NCBI GenBank assembly: GCA_965214565.1 | Contig: OZ243951.1 | Location: 930,001 to 994,000, forward strand | Length of the DNA stretch: 64,000 nt | Direction: 5' to 3' | From: VXYK01 sp965214565 | GTDB taxonomy: Bacteria > Actinomycetota > Acidimicrobiia > Acidimicrobiales > Aldehydirespiratoraceae | Shown here: in pieces, positions 42,501-49,545 of the stretch | Position numbering within the stretch: position 1 is the first letter of the stretch | How the letters are laid out: each line of letters opens with the position of its first letter | Notes under the pieces: generated by a model | Database searches by the model: none | The model's input: only the letters and a program-made list of their open reading frames with translations | What the model was told of the DNA's origin: nothing | Position numbers and translations under genes: made by a program

Positions 42501-44032
42501 GGATGAACGCGGCGATGCTGCATCAACGCATACAAGCAGGCGGCTGGTTTGGACGCACAGGCATAGACCCACTTGCGAACATCAGGTCATCGACTGACCC
42601 GGAGCGAATGTTCGCCCGCTCATGGAACGCCATCACCCGCCAGGATTTCCGTCCTGTGATCGACCCGGCGATGGAAGCTCTCGACGCCGCGACCGGAACG
42701 CAGCGGTTCGGAGGGTTGCGACGCGCTCTGCGGCACCTCGCCGCCGAAGCCGAACAGATCGCCGAAACATACGCGAATATGGGCACCGACCACGCCGGGG
42801 CGCTGTTCAACAAGGTGATGGGCGACCAGTCGTCCGACGGCGCGTTCTTTACCCGCCCGGTCGCCGCGACAATGACTGCGAGGCTCGCGCTCGACGCCGT
42901 AGACCCCGACAATGCGCTGGACTGGACCGGCCCCGACACATGGCGGCACCACAAGACCGTCGACCTCGCATGTGGCTCAGGGACTTTGCTAACCGCGGCC
43001 ATGACCGAAATGAAACGTCGCGCAGCCGACCAGGGCGCTGAACCCGCACACATGGCGGCGCTGCAGAAAGTCGCGGTTGAAGAAACCATCAAAGGACTCG
43101 ACATAAATCCCGTGTCGTTGCAGTTGGCCGCGACACAACTCATGTCAGGCAACAGCGACGTAAAATACCGCAGGATGGGGCTTCATCTGATGCCGTACGG
43201 CCCCCAACCCGACGGGACCGTTGCGGCCGGCACACCAGAACTGTTCGGGCGTCAGGACATCGTGTTCGGAGGCCGCCTGTTCGACGACGCCGCCGCGTCC
43301 ACAAGAATCAAGACGGGCGCTGAGCCTCACGGTGTTCTCGAAGGCCCCGAGATGGACGACGCCGTTGCAGACGCAAAGGATGCCCGCATCGTCATCATGA
43401 ACCCGCCGTTCACAAACCGCACCAAAATGGGAGAGAAGTTCGACACCACAACGCAGAAAGCGTTGCGCTCCAGGCTGGACACCCTGGAGGGGTTCCTGGA
43501 ACGCGGCGACCCTCGCCTTAGCGAGTTCTTGGACAAAAACTCGCTAAGGCCGCGGTTCGCGGCCCTAGCAGACCTCTGTTTGAACCGTGAAGAGGGTGTG
43601 TTCGCAACAGTGATCCCCACAACCGCGCTCACCAACACTTCAGGCCTCCCCGAGCGCTTAGAGCTCGCCAAACGTTTCCATATCCACACAATCCTCACCT
43701 GCCACCAAGCTCGTGATGTGGGACTGAGCCAACACAGTGAAATCAGCGAGAGTATCGTCGTACTGAAGCGGCCCGCTGCTGCCCCCCCCCCCCCCCCCCC
43801 ACTCGGATCATCTCCCTCGACCGCTTGCCCGCGGACGACGCCGAAGCCGATCAACTGTTCAAGAACCTCAACAAAAGCGACGTCGAAACACTCCCCGACG
43901 GCTGGGGCGAAGCATCACACTGGCCCCCCGAGAGGATCACTGCAGGCGACTGGACCTCTGCCATGTGGCGGTCACCGACACTCGCCGACAGCAGCGCGAT
44001 TTATTCTAACGACGCGGTCTTGCGACGCCTGA
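39581..44032 (+). CDS. Type ISP-like restriction-modification enzyme, truncated by C19 frameshift (OFF as sequenced)
   Basis: A single polypeptide combining nuclease, helicase/translocase and N6-adenine methyltransferase, the architecture of type ISP enzymes such as LlaGI and LlaBIII. The nuclease has D78 (DDGIDLVA) and QVK at 92-94, an Mrr-like PD-(D/E)XK site. The helicase has Walker A GAGKT (K241), DEAH at 380-383, TATPR, and the motif VI region VQAVGRAMRR. The methyltransferase has motif I DLACGSGT from D1128 and catalytic NPPF at 1274-1277. After about residue 1400 the frame enters C19 and continues out of frame for about 78 residues to the stop. The ATG at 39581 follows AGGAG. With C17 or C20 the gene would run to 44697, about 1,704-1,705 residues. 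As sequenced, the protein lacks the target-recognition region and is probably inactive. Confidence 0.85.
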   Translation: MSKDVAPAISSETVLDDALAQLEANARQQTVGVWLEYLTRDVAVHLRDWNVEGCWRWPDWPEREEVMPGSSPMDDGIDLVARRRDGGWIAIQVKSRKLDERGEGSQVPSAEVDKFLAMASNVNVWAERWMVVNGAVSLGGHSPAKVKASGLPLRVVNVAQAVQAQRSVLAANTEDGPCPHCEAFGDDPGGGEPPAQTRSCMQREAVETAVARLRANEDADEDGIPRGEARGRIVLPCGAGKTRIALRITEQLTYPGELSVVLCPSIALVAQIRREFLQNASRSLRVMAVCSDQGVAVDEEKVVNSDDTTVDRGLSTTEEIKGCLVTTDPDEIADWIRARRDGDAADSVSVIFGTYQSARRVCEGIRKAEAGDGFKVLICDEAHRTAGVRRTKRSTAAEDRLGEFTLCHDRDAFPATYRVYQTATPRIYGDNAVAQAAGRVDRSDFVVRQMDDQAVFGVELYRRSYAEAVGNGWLSDYRIIAMAVGGREATDIANALVREADDDAAYEAAAAAERGERTKAPKRRGDQLPTTGDYLKGMAFALTMGGGARTSVGGRVPLRSCIGFLNTIARSRTMTEVLQSDAVRQWVAKQVPAPAPRYRLEHLDASSPVAARDEAKRRLASALDDTPHSVLNVGIFGEGTDSPSLSAVAFLEPRRSPIDVVQAVGRAMRRAEGKQLGYIVVPVVIPAGVDAERHLAVSDKHEGWRELGEILQALRAHDQRIEDALPEMLTIQLPPEPQLEMQHKTAVAVGRPDKTNLEYAVVTGSRERAEDTARAAVKDDQPLLDYDNTEPFDEANWQELQYEPTSLIVHVERPDGSTETREDSVVRHRPKPNQSADEAPVNEQRTKRRAVRVASGERGRVLPGPSERARRRAALDAERQAVFEGHVQSVLLDLSEALGGEIAMNLLEKSGLTGNKVQRDLNLLRDAVNEAARYIHAEAGLAAELDTYFGLDQLSAPKQGKPRADGATIAALLWMNAAMLHQRIQAGGWFGRTGIDPLANIRSSTDPERMFARSWNAITRQDFRPVIDPAMEALDAATGTQRFGGLRRALRHLAAEAEQIAETYANMGTDHAGALFNKVMGDQSSDGAFFTRPVAATMTARLALDAVDPDNALDWTGPDTWRHHKTVDLACGSGTLLTAAMTEMKRRAADQGAEPAHMAALQKVAVEETIKGLDINPVSLQLAATQLMSGNSDVKYRRMGLHLMPYGPQPDGTVAAGTPELFGRQDIVFGGRLFDDAAASTRIKTGAEPHGVLEGPEMDDAVADAKDARIVIMNPPFTNRTKMGEKFDTTTQKALRSRLDTLEGFLERGDPRLSEFLDKNSLRPRFAALADLCLNREEGVFATVIPTTALTNTSGLPERLELAKRFHIHTILTCHQARDVGLSQHSEISESIVVLKRPAAAPPPPPPLGSSPSTACPRTTPKPINCSRTSTKATSKHSPTAGAKHHTGPPRGSLQATGPLPCGGHRHSPTAARFILTTRSCDA
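43515..43550 (+). repeat. 13-bp inverted repeat inside the methyltransferase region
   Basis: GCCTTAGCGAGTT (43515-43527) and AACTCGCTAAGGC (43538-43550) are perfect complements around a 10-base loop. They lie in coding sequence about 230 bp upstream of the C19 tract. The RNA would form a stable hairpin. No U-run follows, so it is not a simple terminator. Confidence 0.7.
43782..43800 (+). repeat. Homopolymer C19 tract in the restriction-modification gene
   Basis: Nineteen consecutive C interrupt the gene between the methyltransferase catalytic motifs and the target-recognition part. Upstream and downstream frames differ so that removal of two C or gain of one joins them: the join would read KRPAAAPPPPP then TRIISLDRL. 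It is the longest homopolymer in the window and sits at the only break of an otherwise intact 5.1-kb gene, as expected of a contingency locus. Sequencing error in length cannot be excluded. Confidence 0.92.
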
Positions 44033-44697
44033 GTTCTGTTGGCCTGTTGGGGCACTCGACAGGCCAACAGTTGAGCAACGGCTACGCCTGCTCAACTGTC
44101 GGCACACCCAGAGCCTTCCCGATACTGGACAGCAAAGGCGTCGACATCCAGCAGACAATAGAGGGGGCACCCGACGAGCACTGGATCTGGGAAGGGCGCG
44201 ACCCCGCGCCGATTCTGTCCAAGGCTGGTCACCTGTTCCTCACAACTGGGCAGTACATGTCGGCCTCACGCCTGACGGCACTGGCCACCACGGAGGCATA
44301 TGTCGGTCGGGGTTGGCGTCCGGTCACCGGAGCAACCCCAAAACAAGCACAAGCACTGGCAGTGTTCATCAATTCGACCATAGGAAGATTGGTGCTGATG
44401 CGGCTAGGCGGACAGTTTCTCCACTACCCGCGCTACAACACGTCATCAGTCAACGCTCTACCCATACCTGACATCAACGACGACACTTCCATCACGATGC
44501 TCGCTGAGTGCTGGAGGGACACCCGCGCTGAGACCGTCCCACAGCTCCGTGACGGGTACACCGACATCCGACGCCGGTGGGACGCTGCGGTCTGCGACGC
44601 GCTCGGCTGGGACATCGAGGAAATTACCCGCCTCGGGGAGTTACTTGCTCGCGAACCGCGGGTCAGAGGAGTCGCCTACGGGCAGTGGAAGGCTTGA
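43801..44697 (+). CDS. Target-recognition C-terminus of the type ISP-like enzyme (out of frame with 5' part)
   Basis: About 298 residues in the shifted frame, from TRIISLDRLPADDAEADQL directly after the tract to AYGQWKA. It has the layout of a DNA-methyltransferase specificity region, with ILSKAGHLFLTTGQYMSASRL, FINSTIGRLVLMRLGGQFLHYPRYNTSSVNALPIPDI typical of type I/ISP target-recognition domains, and a helical end. It contains no stop and shows no other damage, so it is under selection as part of a functional enzyme. The first in-frame ATG (43825) has no ribosome-binding site, so independent translation is unlikely. It is expressed only when the C tract length restores the frame. Confidence 0.82.
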   Translation, partial: TRIISLDRLPADDAEADQLFKNLNKSDVETLPDGWGEASHWPPERITAGDWTSAMWRSPTLADSSAIYSNDAVLRRLSSVGLLGHSTGQQLSNGYACSTVGTPRAFPILDSKGVDIQQTIEGAPDEHWIWEGRDPAPILSKAGHLFLTTGQYMSASRLTALATTEAYVGRGWRPVTGATPKQAQALAVFINSTIGRLVLMRLGGQFLHYPRYNTSSVNALPIPDINDDTSITMLAECWRDTRAETVPQLRDGYTDIRRRWDAAVCDALGWDIEEITRLGELLAREPRVRGVAYGQWKA

Positions 44698-44771
44698 TCT
44701 AATGAGCAGATTGAATATGTCGCTGAGCAGCGCCAGCTATGCATTCAGAGTTGATGAGACCGCACGTCGTG

Positions 44772-45092
44772 TCAATCGCTGGGGTCGTTCTCGACGGTCG
44801 ACCAGTAGTCCGGGTCTACGGCGAAGTCCGCGATCTCGATCGTGTCGGGACCAACGAGGACACCCACGAACACCAAGGCACCAAAGAACGGGTCGACGAT
44901 GTGTAGCGAGCGAATCTCGGGACGCGGGTGCCACAGGAGATTCTCAAAGTCCCGGAACCCAAGGAGCGCGGCGGCCAGTGGACCCGACCAGAAGTCCCAC
45001 TCCGACGGTTTACCTGAAGCACTCCGCTCGGGACCGTACTCCGCTTCGATCTTCCTGGCAGCGAATTCGCTGACCCTGACCTCGGAGATCAC
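44772..45092 (-). CDS. Putative toxin of a Panacea-type toxin-antitoxin pair (family not recognised)
   Basis: 106 residues, starting MISEVRVSEFAARKIEAEYG, with conserved-looking IRSLHIVDPFFGALVFVGVLVGPDTIEIADFAVDPDYW. No named toxin family was recognised; the beta-rich second half is only loosely reminiscent of RelE-like folds. Its ATG overlaps the stop of the Panacea-domain gene by 4 bp, the order antitoxin then toxin seen in Panacea systems. The role as toxin is inferred from this position and its size. Confidence 0.6.
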   Translation of the reverse strand: MISEVRVSEFAARKIEAEYGPERSASGKPSEWDFWSGPLAAALLGFRDFENLLWHPRPEIRSLHIVDPFFGALVFVGVLVGPDTIEIADFAVDPDYWSTVENDPSD

Positions 45093-45649
45093 CGCGAGGC
45101 CGCGAGTCCGTAACGCTCCCCCACCGATTCCGACATTCGCTTACTGGTCCGCGTCTCAACCTGTGGAAAATCAAGGAACGCCGCAGAGAACGGAATAGTC
45201 TCGCCGACCTCTGATAGCCGCCAACCCGGCTCCTGATGGGACAGTTCGCTGACTTGGTTGCCAGTCATACCGGCCAACTGGTCGAGCACGTCCTCGATGG
45301 TCTGCAACTCGTCGTCGCTGAACACATCAAGGTTTGCGGTGCGCGAGGGGATAAGCCGTTGCTGGGGCCGGCCCAAGAAGTCCTCCTCCATCAGTTCGGC
45401 CGCTCCAGAGTCGATCAACTTCTTGCGCACCGGTAGTAGCTGACGAGGCGCGGGGCCATGGGGCAGTTTCTGGAACTCGCAACCCGAGATGACCCGATGG
45501 TGTCGACGCAAATGGGTGAACTCAGAGAAGAACAGCACTTTGTTGAGCTTTGTGGCTCCGCCGGCGCGATCATCCTTGAGCCGACCCGCGACATGAACAA
45601 CCATCTCGGTGAACTTGTCGGCATCGTAGGCCACATCCATGACAGTCAT
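45089..45649 (-). CDS. Panacea-domain (DUF4065/SocA-like) antitoxin
   Basis: 186 residues with the Panacea/DUF4065 signature: TKLNKVLFFSEFTHLRRHHR, VISGCEFQKLPHGPAPRQL and a helical second half with DVFSDDELQTIEDVL. Panacea domains neutralise many unrelated toxins by direct binding; SocA is a known relative acting as an adaptor. It lies first in a two-gene operon with an unrecognised small protein and is divergent from an MFS gene. Confidence 0.8.
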   Translation of the reverse strand: MTVMDVAYDADKFTEMVVHVAGRLKDDRAGGATKLNKVLFFSEFTHLRRHHRVISGCEFQKLPHGPAPRQLLPVRKKLIDSGAAELMEEDFLGRPQQRLIPSRTANLDVFSDDELQTIEDVLDQLAGMTGNQVSELSHQEPGWRLSEVGETIPFSAAFLDFPQVETRTSKRMSESVGERYGLAASR

Positions 45650-45749
45650 AGTAGGGAACGGGTGTGACAGGCGGAGACCATCCCGCCGAAAATCCGATCA
45701 CCAACGCTTCGATTAGTTGCGAGGGTGCCTGAGGGTGTATTCCTCTTTG

Positions 45750-47120
45750 GTGAGCGCTGACACGACCATCCGATCCCCGTGGCGGATTTTCGGTCTGGTG
45801 GCGGGGTCGGTGGCGTTGGCGACACTCAACTTCTCGATGATCTTCGTCGCCTTCGGCGAGATTTCCGAGTCGTTCGACGCCAGCGACAGCACCATCTCCT
45901 GGGCCCTCACCGGATTCGCCATCACCACCGCCGCAGTCATGGTGCCGGGCGGGTGGCTCGCCGACCGATTCGGCAGAACCCGGATCTTCCTGATCGGTTT
46001 CGCGTTGTTCCTCGCAGGGAGTGCAGGGGTGGCGGTCGCGCCCACGGTCGAGATTCTGATCGCGGCCCGGGTCCTGCAGGCGGTGGGGTTGGCCATCGAG
46101 GCGCCCGCCTCGTTCGCGCTGGTGCTCGATGCCTTCCCCAAACGGATGCGTTCAACCGCGGTCGGTGCCATGGGTGCCGCCGGAGGGGTCGCCGCAGCAT
46201 TGGGACCCCTTGTGGGTGGAGCCCTGGTCGAGACGCTGGGCTGGCGTTGGGCGTTCTTCTGCAACGTGCCCGTCGGCATTGTGGTTATGGCACTGGTCGG
46301 ACCGCGCCTGCCCGCCAACCGCGTGCATCTGGCGCGCAAGGCCCCCGACCTGTTCGGGGTGGCGTTGTTGATGTTCGGTGTCGGTTCTCTGGCTCTGGGA
46401 ATCGTCCAGAGCGACGACTGGGGGTTCGGTGACACGCGGACCGTCGCTGCCCTGATCGCAGCTGTGCTCCTGTTGGCGGGCCTGGTGATGCGATCCCGTG
46501 TCCACCCCGAGCCGATCCTGTATGTGCCGCTGTTCGCCAACCACGACTTCCGTGTGGGTAGCGCCCTGTCGTTCTTCCTGGCCGGCAACTTCATGGGGTC
46601 GTTCCTCGCGTTCGTGACGTTCCTGCACGAAGGCTGGGGCCTGTCGCTGTTCAAAGCGGGACTGGCCGTCGGTCTGATCCCGGCTGTAGGCGGGCCCATG
46701 TCTGTGGTCGCCGGTCGCCTCGCCGACCGCTTCGGGCATCGAACGGTGATCCTGCCGGGGTCGCTGCTGATGGCGACCGGCGGGCTCTGGATGTGGTTCG
46801 CTGCAGGCTCGCAGTCGCAAATCTGGTCTCTTTGGGTTCCGGTGGTTGTGGTTTACGGAATCGGCGTCGGCCTCGGGCACGCAGCCTGTCAAGCTGCTGC
46901 GCTGTCCACGGTCAGCGAGGATCGACTGGGAATCGGCGGTGCCATGAACCGGATCTTCATGGAGATCGGCGGGACCATCAGCATCGCCGTCGTGATCGCC
47001 CTTTTCGTGCGCTTTGACGACCCGGTCGACGGCCTTCGGGCTTCGATGCTCCTGCTGGTGATCGTCAGCGCAATCTCTGTCCCCATCGCCGCATCCCTCC
47101 GCAACCGCGGCCACGCCTAG
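45750..47120 (+). CDS. MFS drug-resistance-type transporter (DHA2, 14-TMS)
   Basis: About 456 residues, strongly hydrophobic throughout. Conserved DHA2 features are the loop motif GGWLADRFGRTRIFLIG, RVLQAVGLAIEAPASFALVLDAFP and the antiporter motif GALVETLGWRWAFFCNVPVG. EmrB/QacA relatives export drugs by proton antiport; the substrate cannot be told. The start is uncertain: GTG 45750 gives a short cytoplasmic N-terminus, and a TTG at 45717 would add 11 residues. It is an ordinary-looking gene set among toxin-antitoxin loci. Confidence 0.88.
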   Translation: MSADTTIRSPWRIFGLVAGSVALATLNFSMIFVAFGEISESFDASDSTISWALTGFAITTAAVMVPGGWLADRFGRTRIFLIGFALFLAGSAGVAVAPTVEILIAARVLQAVGLAIEAPASFALVLDAFPKRMRSTAVGAMGAAGGVAAALGPLVGGALVETLGWRWAFFCNVPVGIVVMALVGPRLPANRVHLARKAPDLFGVALLMFGVGSLALGIVQSDDWGFGDTRTVAALIAAVLLLAGLVMRSRVHPEPILYVPLFANHDFRVGSALSFFLAGNFMGSFLAFVTFLHEGWGLSLFKAGLAVGLIPAVGGPMSVVAGRLADRFGHRTVILPGSLLMATGGLWMWFAAGSQSQIWSLWVPVVVVYGIGVGLGHAACQAAALSTVSEDRLGIGGAMNRIFMEIGGTISIAVVIALFVRFDDPVDGLRASMLLLVIVSAISVPIAASLRNRGHA

Positions 47121-47235
47121 CCGCTCAGCTCGCCACCAACACCGCCGCAGAAAAGCACACCGAACCAAACCGCCGTCAACCCCTTGACCTAGGGTAGGGC
47201 GACCCGTCGATTTGCTGAGCAGTCAGGGTGTAACG

Positions 47236-47913
47236 ATGTCCTCCCAAGCCCTTTCCCAATTGGGCGAACTTACGCAAGCGTACCAACGGCGCACGCTGGC
47301 AGACCTTCTTGAATGCTTGAACTCACACTTCGATATTGAGTGGAAGGAGATCGCGAAGGTGTCTGGAACCAGTCGTCAAGCCGTGACCAAGTGGCGGAAG
47401 GGACAGGCATCACCCGACAGTCGTCGCTTCCGCACGCTCTGCATGCTTGCAGCGATTGCCGACCTGATCCAGGGCCGCGGAGGCGAACCGGCGCTCTGGT
47501 TGAAGACACGTCTGCAAGTCGCCGACGACCGCGACTCCCGTATTTCGATTTCGGATGTGTTGTCGACCGGCAACTTCCGACTCGCACTCGAGCATTTTGA
47601 TCGCAACATTTCCGACCTGGAACTCTTGCGAGAGGTTTTCCCTCGCTACAGCACCGAGGCGCCCGGCCTCGCGACCATCGAGCTAAGCGACGGCGTATTC
47701 GTCGTCTGTCTAGAAGAAATCGGTCTCGTCGCAGCCGGAGAGGAGATGGAAGAGGTCCAAGAGGACTTGCTATTCCAAGTGCGCGACTACATCAACGACT
47801 GGCACGACTTTCTATCCGAACGGGAACCACACACCGGCAACAGGCGGATCGTCCACGAATTGGAGCAAGCCGACGGTGGTTCGTCACTCCCGGAACTGCT
47901 CTTAGGGCGGTGA
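47236..47913 (+). CDS. HTH protein with Phd/antitoxin-like C-terminal region (orphan)
   Basis: 225 residues from ATG 47236. A helix-turn-helix occupies about residues 35-65 (WKEIAKVSGTSRQAVTKWRKG). The middle part (SISDVLSTGNFRLALEHF) is like segments of Xre/MbcA-type antitoxins. The C-terminal part (DLLFQVRDYINDWHDFLSEREPHTGNRRIVHELEQ) resembles the acidic end of Phd-family actinobacterial antitoxins. No toxin gene is adjacent on the same strand, so it is either an orphan antitoxin or a regulator of another locus. A TTG start at 47212 is possible. Confidence 0.6.
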   Translation: MSSQALSQLGELTQAYQRRTLADLLECLNSHFDIEWKEIAKVSGTSRQAVTKWRKGQASPDSRRFRTLCMLAAIADLIQGRGGEPALWLKTRLQVADDRDSRISISDVLSTGNFRLALEHFDRNISDLELLREVFPRYSTEAPGLATIELSDGVFVVCLEEIGLVAAGEEMEEVQEDLLFQVRDYINDWHDFLSEREPHTGNRRIVHELEQADGGSSLPELLLGR

Positions 47914-47941
47914 CCGGCGACTACTGTGCGGTTGCCACGCC

Positions 47942-47959
47942 AACACTCAGGTGAGTGTT
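47942..47959. promoter_or_regulatory. 18-bp palindrome upstream of the DUF222-HNH gene
   Basis: AACACTCA-GG-TGAGTGTT is a perfect inverted repeat with a 2-bp centre, 36 bp before the ATG at 47996 and 28 bp after the previous stop. There is no U-run after it, so a regulator site or recognition site is more likely than a terminator. Confidence 0.5.
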
Positions 47960-47995
47960 TCATGTAGTGTCATACCCTGTTGTTAGGTTGTGGTC

Positions 47996-49153
47996 ATGTT
48001 CGATTCGATGATCCAACAGGCCCGAACAGTGGCTGTTCCTGGGCTCTCGCGTGGCGAGTTGGAAGGGCTGGTGGCGGGTGCCGGGCGGGTTGTGGCGGCG
48101 ATGAACGCGTTGCAGACACGGTGCGCGACTGAAATTGAGGGGCTCGATGATGGCGGGGTGAGTTCCAAGGTGGTGTTGCGTGAGGCGGGGCGCATGTCGA
48201 CCCGTTCGGCCAACAAGGTCGCCAAGACTGCTGCTGGGCTTGTGGAGATGCCCAAGCTCGCGGAGTCGTTGGCCAGCGGCGCGATCACTGCTGAGCATGC
48301 TGAGGTGGCTGTGGGGGCGGCGGCGAAGACTTCGCCTCAACAAGTCGAGGATCAACTGTCGGGTCTTGCTGAGGAGTCTTCTGTTGATGCGTTCGCTGAG
48401 CTGTCGCGGCGTTGGGTGAACCGCAACCAACCCGACGACGGCGCCGAACTGTACGAACAGCAGCGCAACAACCGGTCGTTCAAGCACTGGGTCAACGAAG
48501 AGGGCATGGGGGTGCTGCTCGCTGAGCTGGATCCGGTCAGCTATCAGCAGGTGCGCAAAGCAATCGATGTCGAATATGACCGCCTGTGGCGCGGCGACGG
48601 AGGCCGCGACGGCTCCCCTGATGATGTACGTACACCTCAACAGCGCATGGCTGATGCGTTCGTGGCGCTGCTGACCGACACGACCCGCCGCGGGCCTGGC
48701 AGCACTAGGCACCAACTCATCGCGGTGGCCGATGTTGAACGCCTACGCGGCGATGACCCCAAAGGTGTGGCTGAGATAGTCGGTGGCGAAGCCTTGCCGC
48801 AGACCGTGCTGGAACGGCTCATGTGCACCGCCGCCATTACAGGGGTCGTCTTCGACGGTGAAGGCCAACCGCTGTGGGTGGGACGCACCCACCGCCACGC
48901 CACCGAAGCCCAAATCAAAGCCATCATCGCCCGAGACCGGCACTGCCGAGGCAAAGGCTGCACCGCAGGACCCGAACGCTGCGAAATACATCACATCAAG
49001 CCCTGGGAACAAGGCGGACGCACAGACATCGACAAAATGTGCTTGGCCTGCCCGCTGTGTCACCACAACATCCACGACCGCGGCTACATCGTCACCAAAA
49101 CCAAAACCGGATACCAAATCATCAACCCCAACAACCCACCCAACGGACCATGA
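47996..49153 (+). CDS. DUF222-domain HNH endonuclease (REP13E12-like)
   Basis: About 385 residues: an N-terminal helical DUF222 region (ALQTRCATEIEGLDDGGVSS, SANKVAKTAAGLVEMPKLAESL, ITAEHAEVAV) and a C-terminal HNH nuclease core, RDRHCRGKGCTAGPERCEIHHIKPWEQGG with CPLCHHNIHDRGY. The metal-site histidines and structural cysteines are all present. This family is repeated in actinobacterial genomes (13E12 repeats in mycobacteria) and is suspected to be selfish or mobile; its biological role is not established. ATG 47996 and GTG 47990 are both possible starts. Confidence 0.88.
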   Translation: MFDSMIQQARTVAVPGLSRGELEGLVAGAGRVVAAMNALQTRCATEIEGLDDGGVSSKVVLREAGRMSTRSANKVAKTAAGLVEMPKLAESLASGAITAEHAEVAVGAAAKTSPQQVEDQLSGLAEESSVDAFAELSRRWVNRNQPDDGAELYEQQRNNRSFKHWVNEEGMGVLLAELDPVSYQQVRKAIDVEYDRLWRGDGGRDGSPDDVRTPQQRMADAFVALLTDTTRRGPGSTRHQLIAVADVERLRGDDPKGVAEIVGGEALPQTVLERLMCTAAITGVVFDGEGQPLWVGRTHRHATEAQIKAIIARDRHCRGKGCTAGPERCEIHHIKPWEQGGRTDIDKMCLACPLCHHNIHDRGYIVTKTKTGYQIINPNNPPNGP

Positions 49154-49494
49154 ACACAAACCACCAGGCCACAGGTCCCGGGCCGACTGGTGCCTCGGCG
49201 GCCTCCCCACCTCGGGAACCACCCCCGCCTTGTCCACCTGACCAGCCAACGGGGGGAAGCGCCACTTCACAACACCGAGACGCAGACCGAACCCGATAAA
49301 CCAGGCAACCCACCACGCACCAGGCCAAACGTGGCGCCCGGAGCGATAGCTGCCCAACTCGCGCATCGCTGGTTGGTCGCAACCACCTTTGTGTTGACGG
49401 GTAATCGTCGATCGGTTGGCTGTCACACGCTGACCCTATGGTGAACCCGAGTCGGGCCGACAGGATCGCCAAATCCTGACCAGGTAGGAGAGAA
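49154..49494. other. Longest gene-free stretch; no gene recognised
   Basis: About 340 bp with no supportable reading frame on either strand. The only structure seen is a short hairpin TGGTTG-GTCG-CAACCA at 49370-49385, which could be a weak terminator for the HNH gene but lacks a T-run. The end of the stretch carries the ribosome-binding site (TAGGAG at about 49484-49489) of the leader peptide that follows. Confidence 0.5.
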
Positions 49495-49545
49495 GTGAAC
49501 GAATACCGGCGTAACGTGCAACCGATGCTTGGAGCCCGGCGATGA
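49495..49545 (+). CDS. 16-codon leader ORF coupled to the helicase
   Basis: GTG at 49495, preceded by TAGGAGAGAA, opens a 16-residue peptide (VNEYRRNVQPMLGARR) whose TGA (49543-49545) overlaps the helicase ATG (49542-49544) as ATGA. The helicase frame has a TAA at 49512-49514, so 49542 is its first possible start, yet the only strong ribosome-binding site is the one in front of this leader. The helicase is therefore probably translated by coupling. The peptide is rich in Arg, and a regulatory effect of ribosome movement is possible but not shown. Confidence 0.5.
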   Translation: MNEYRRNVQPMLGARR

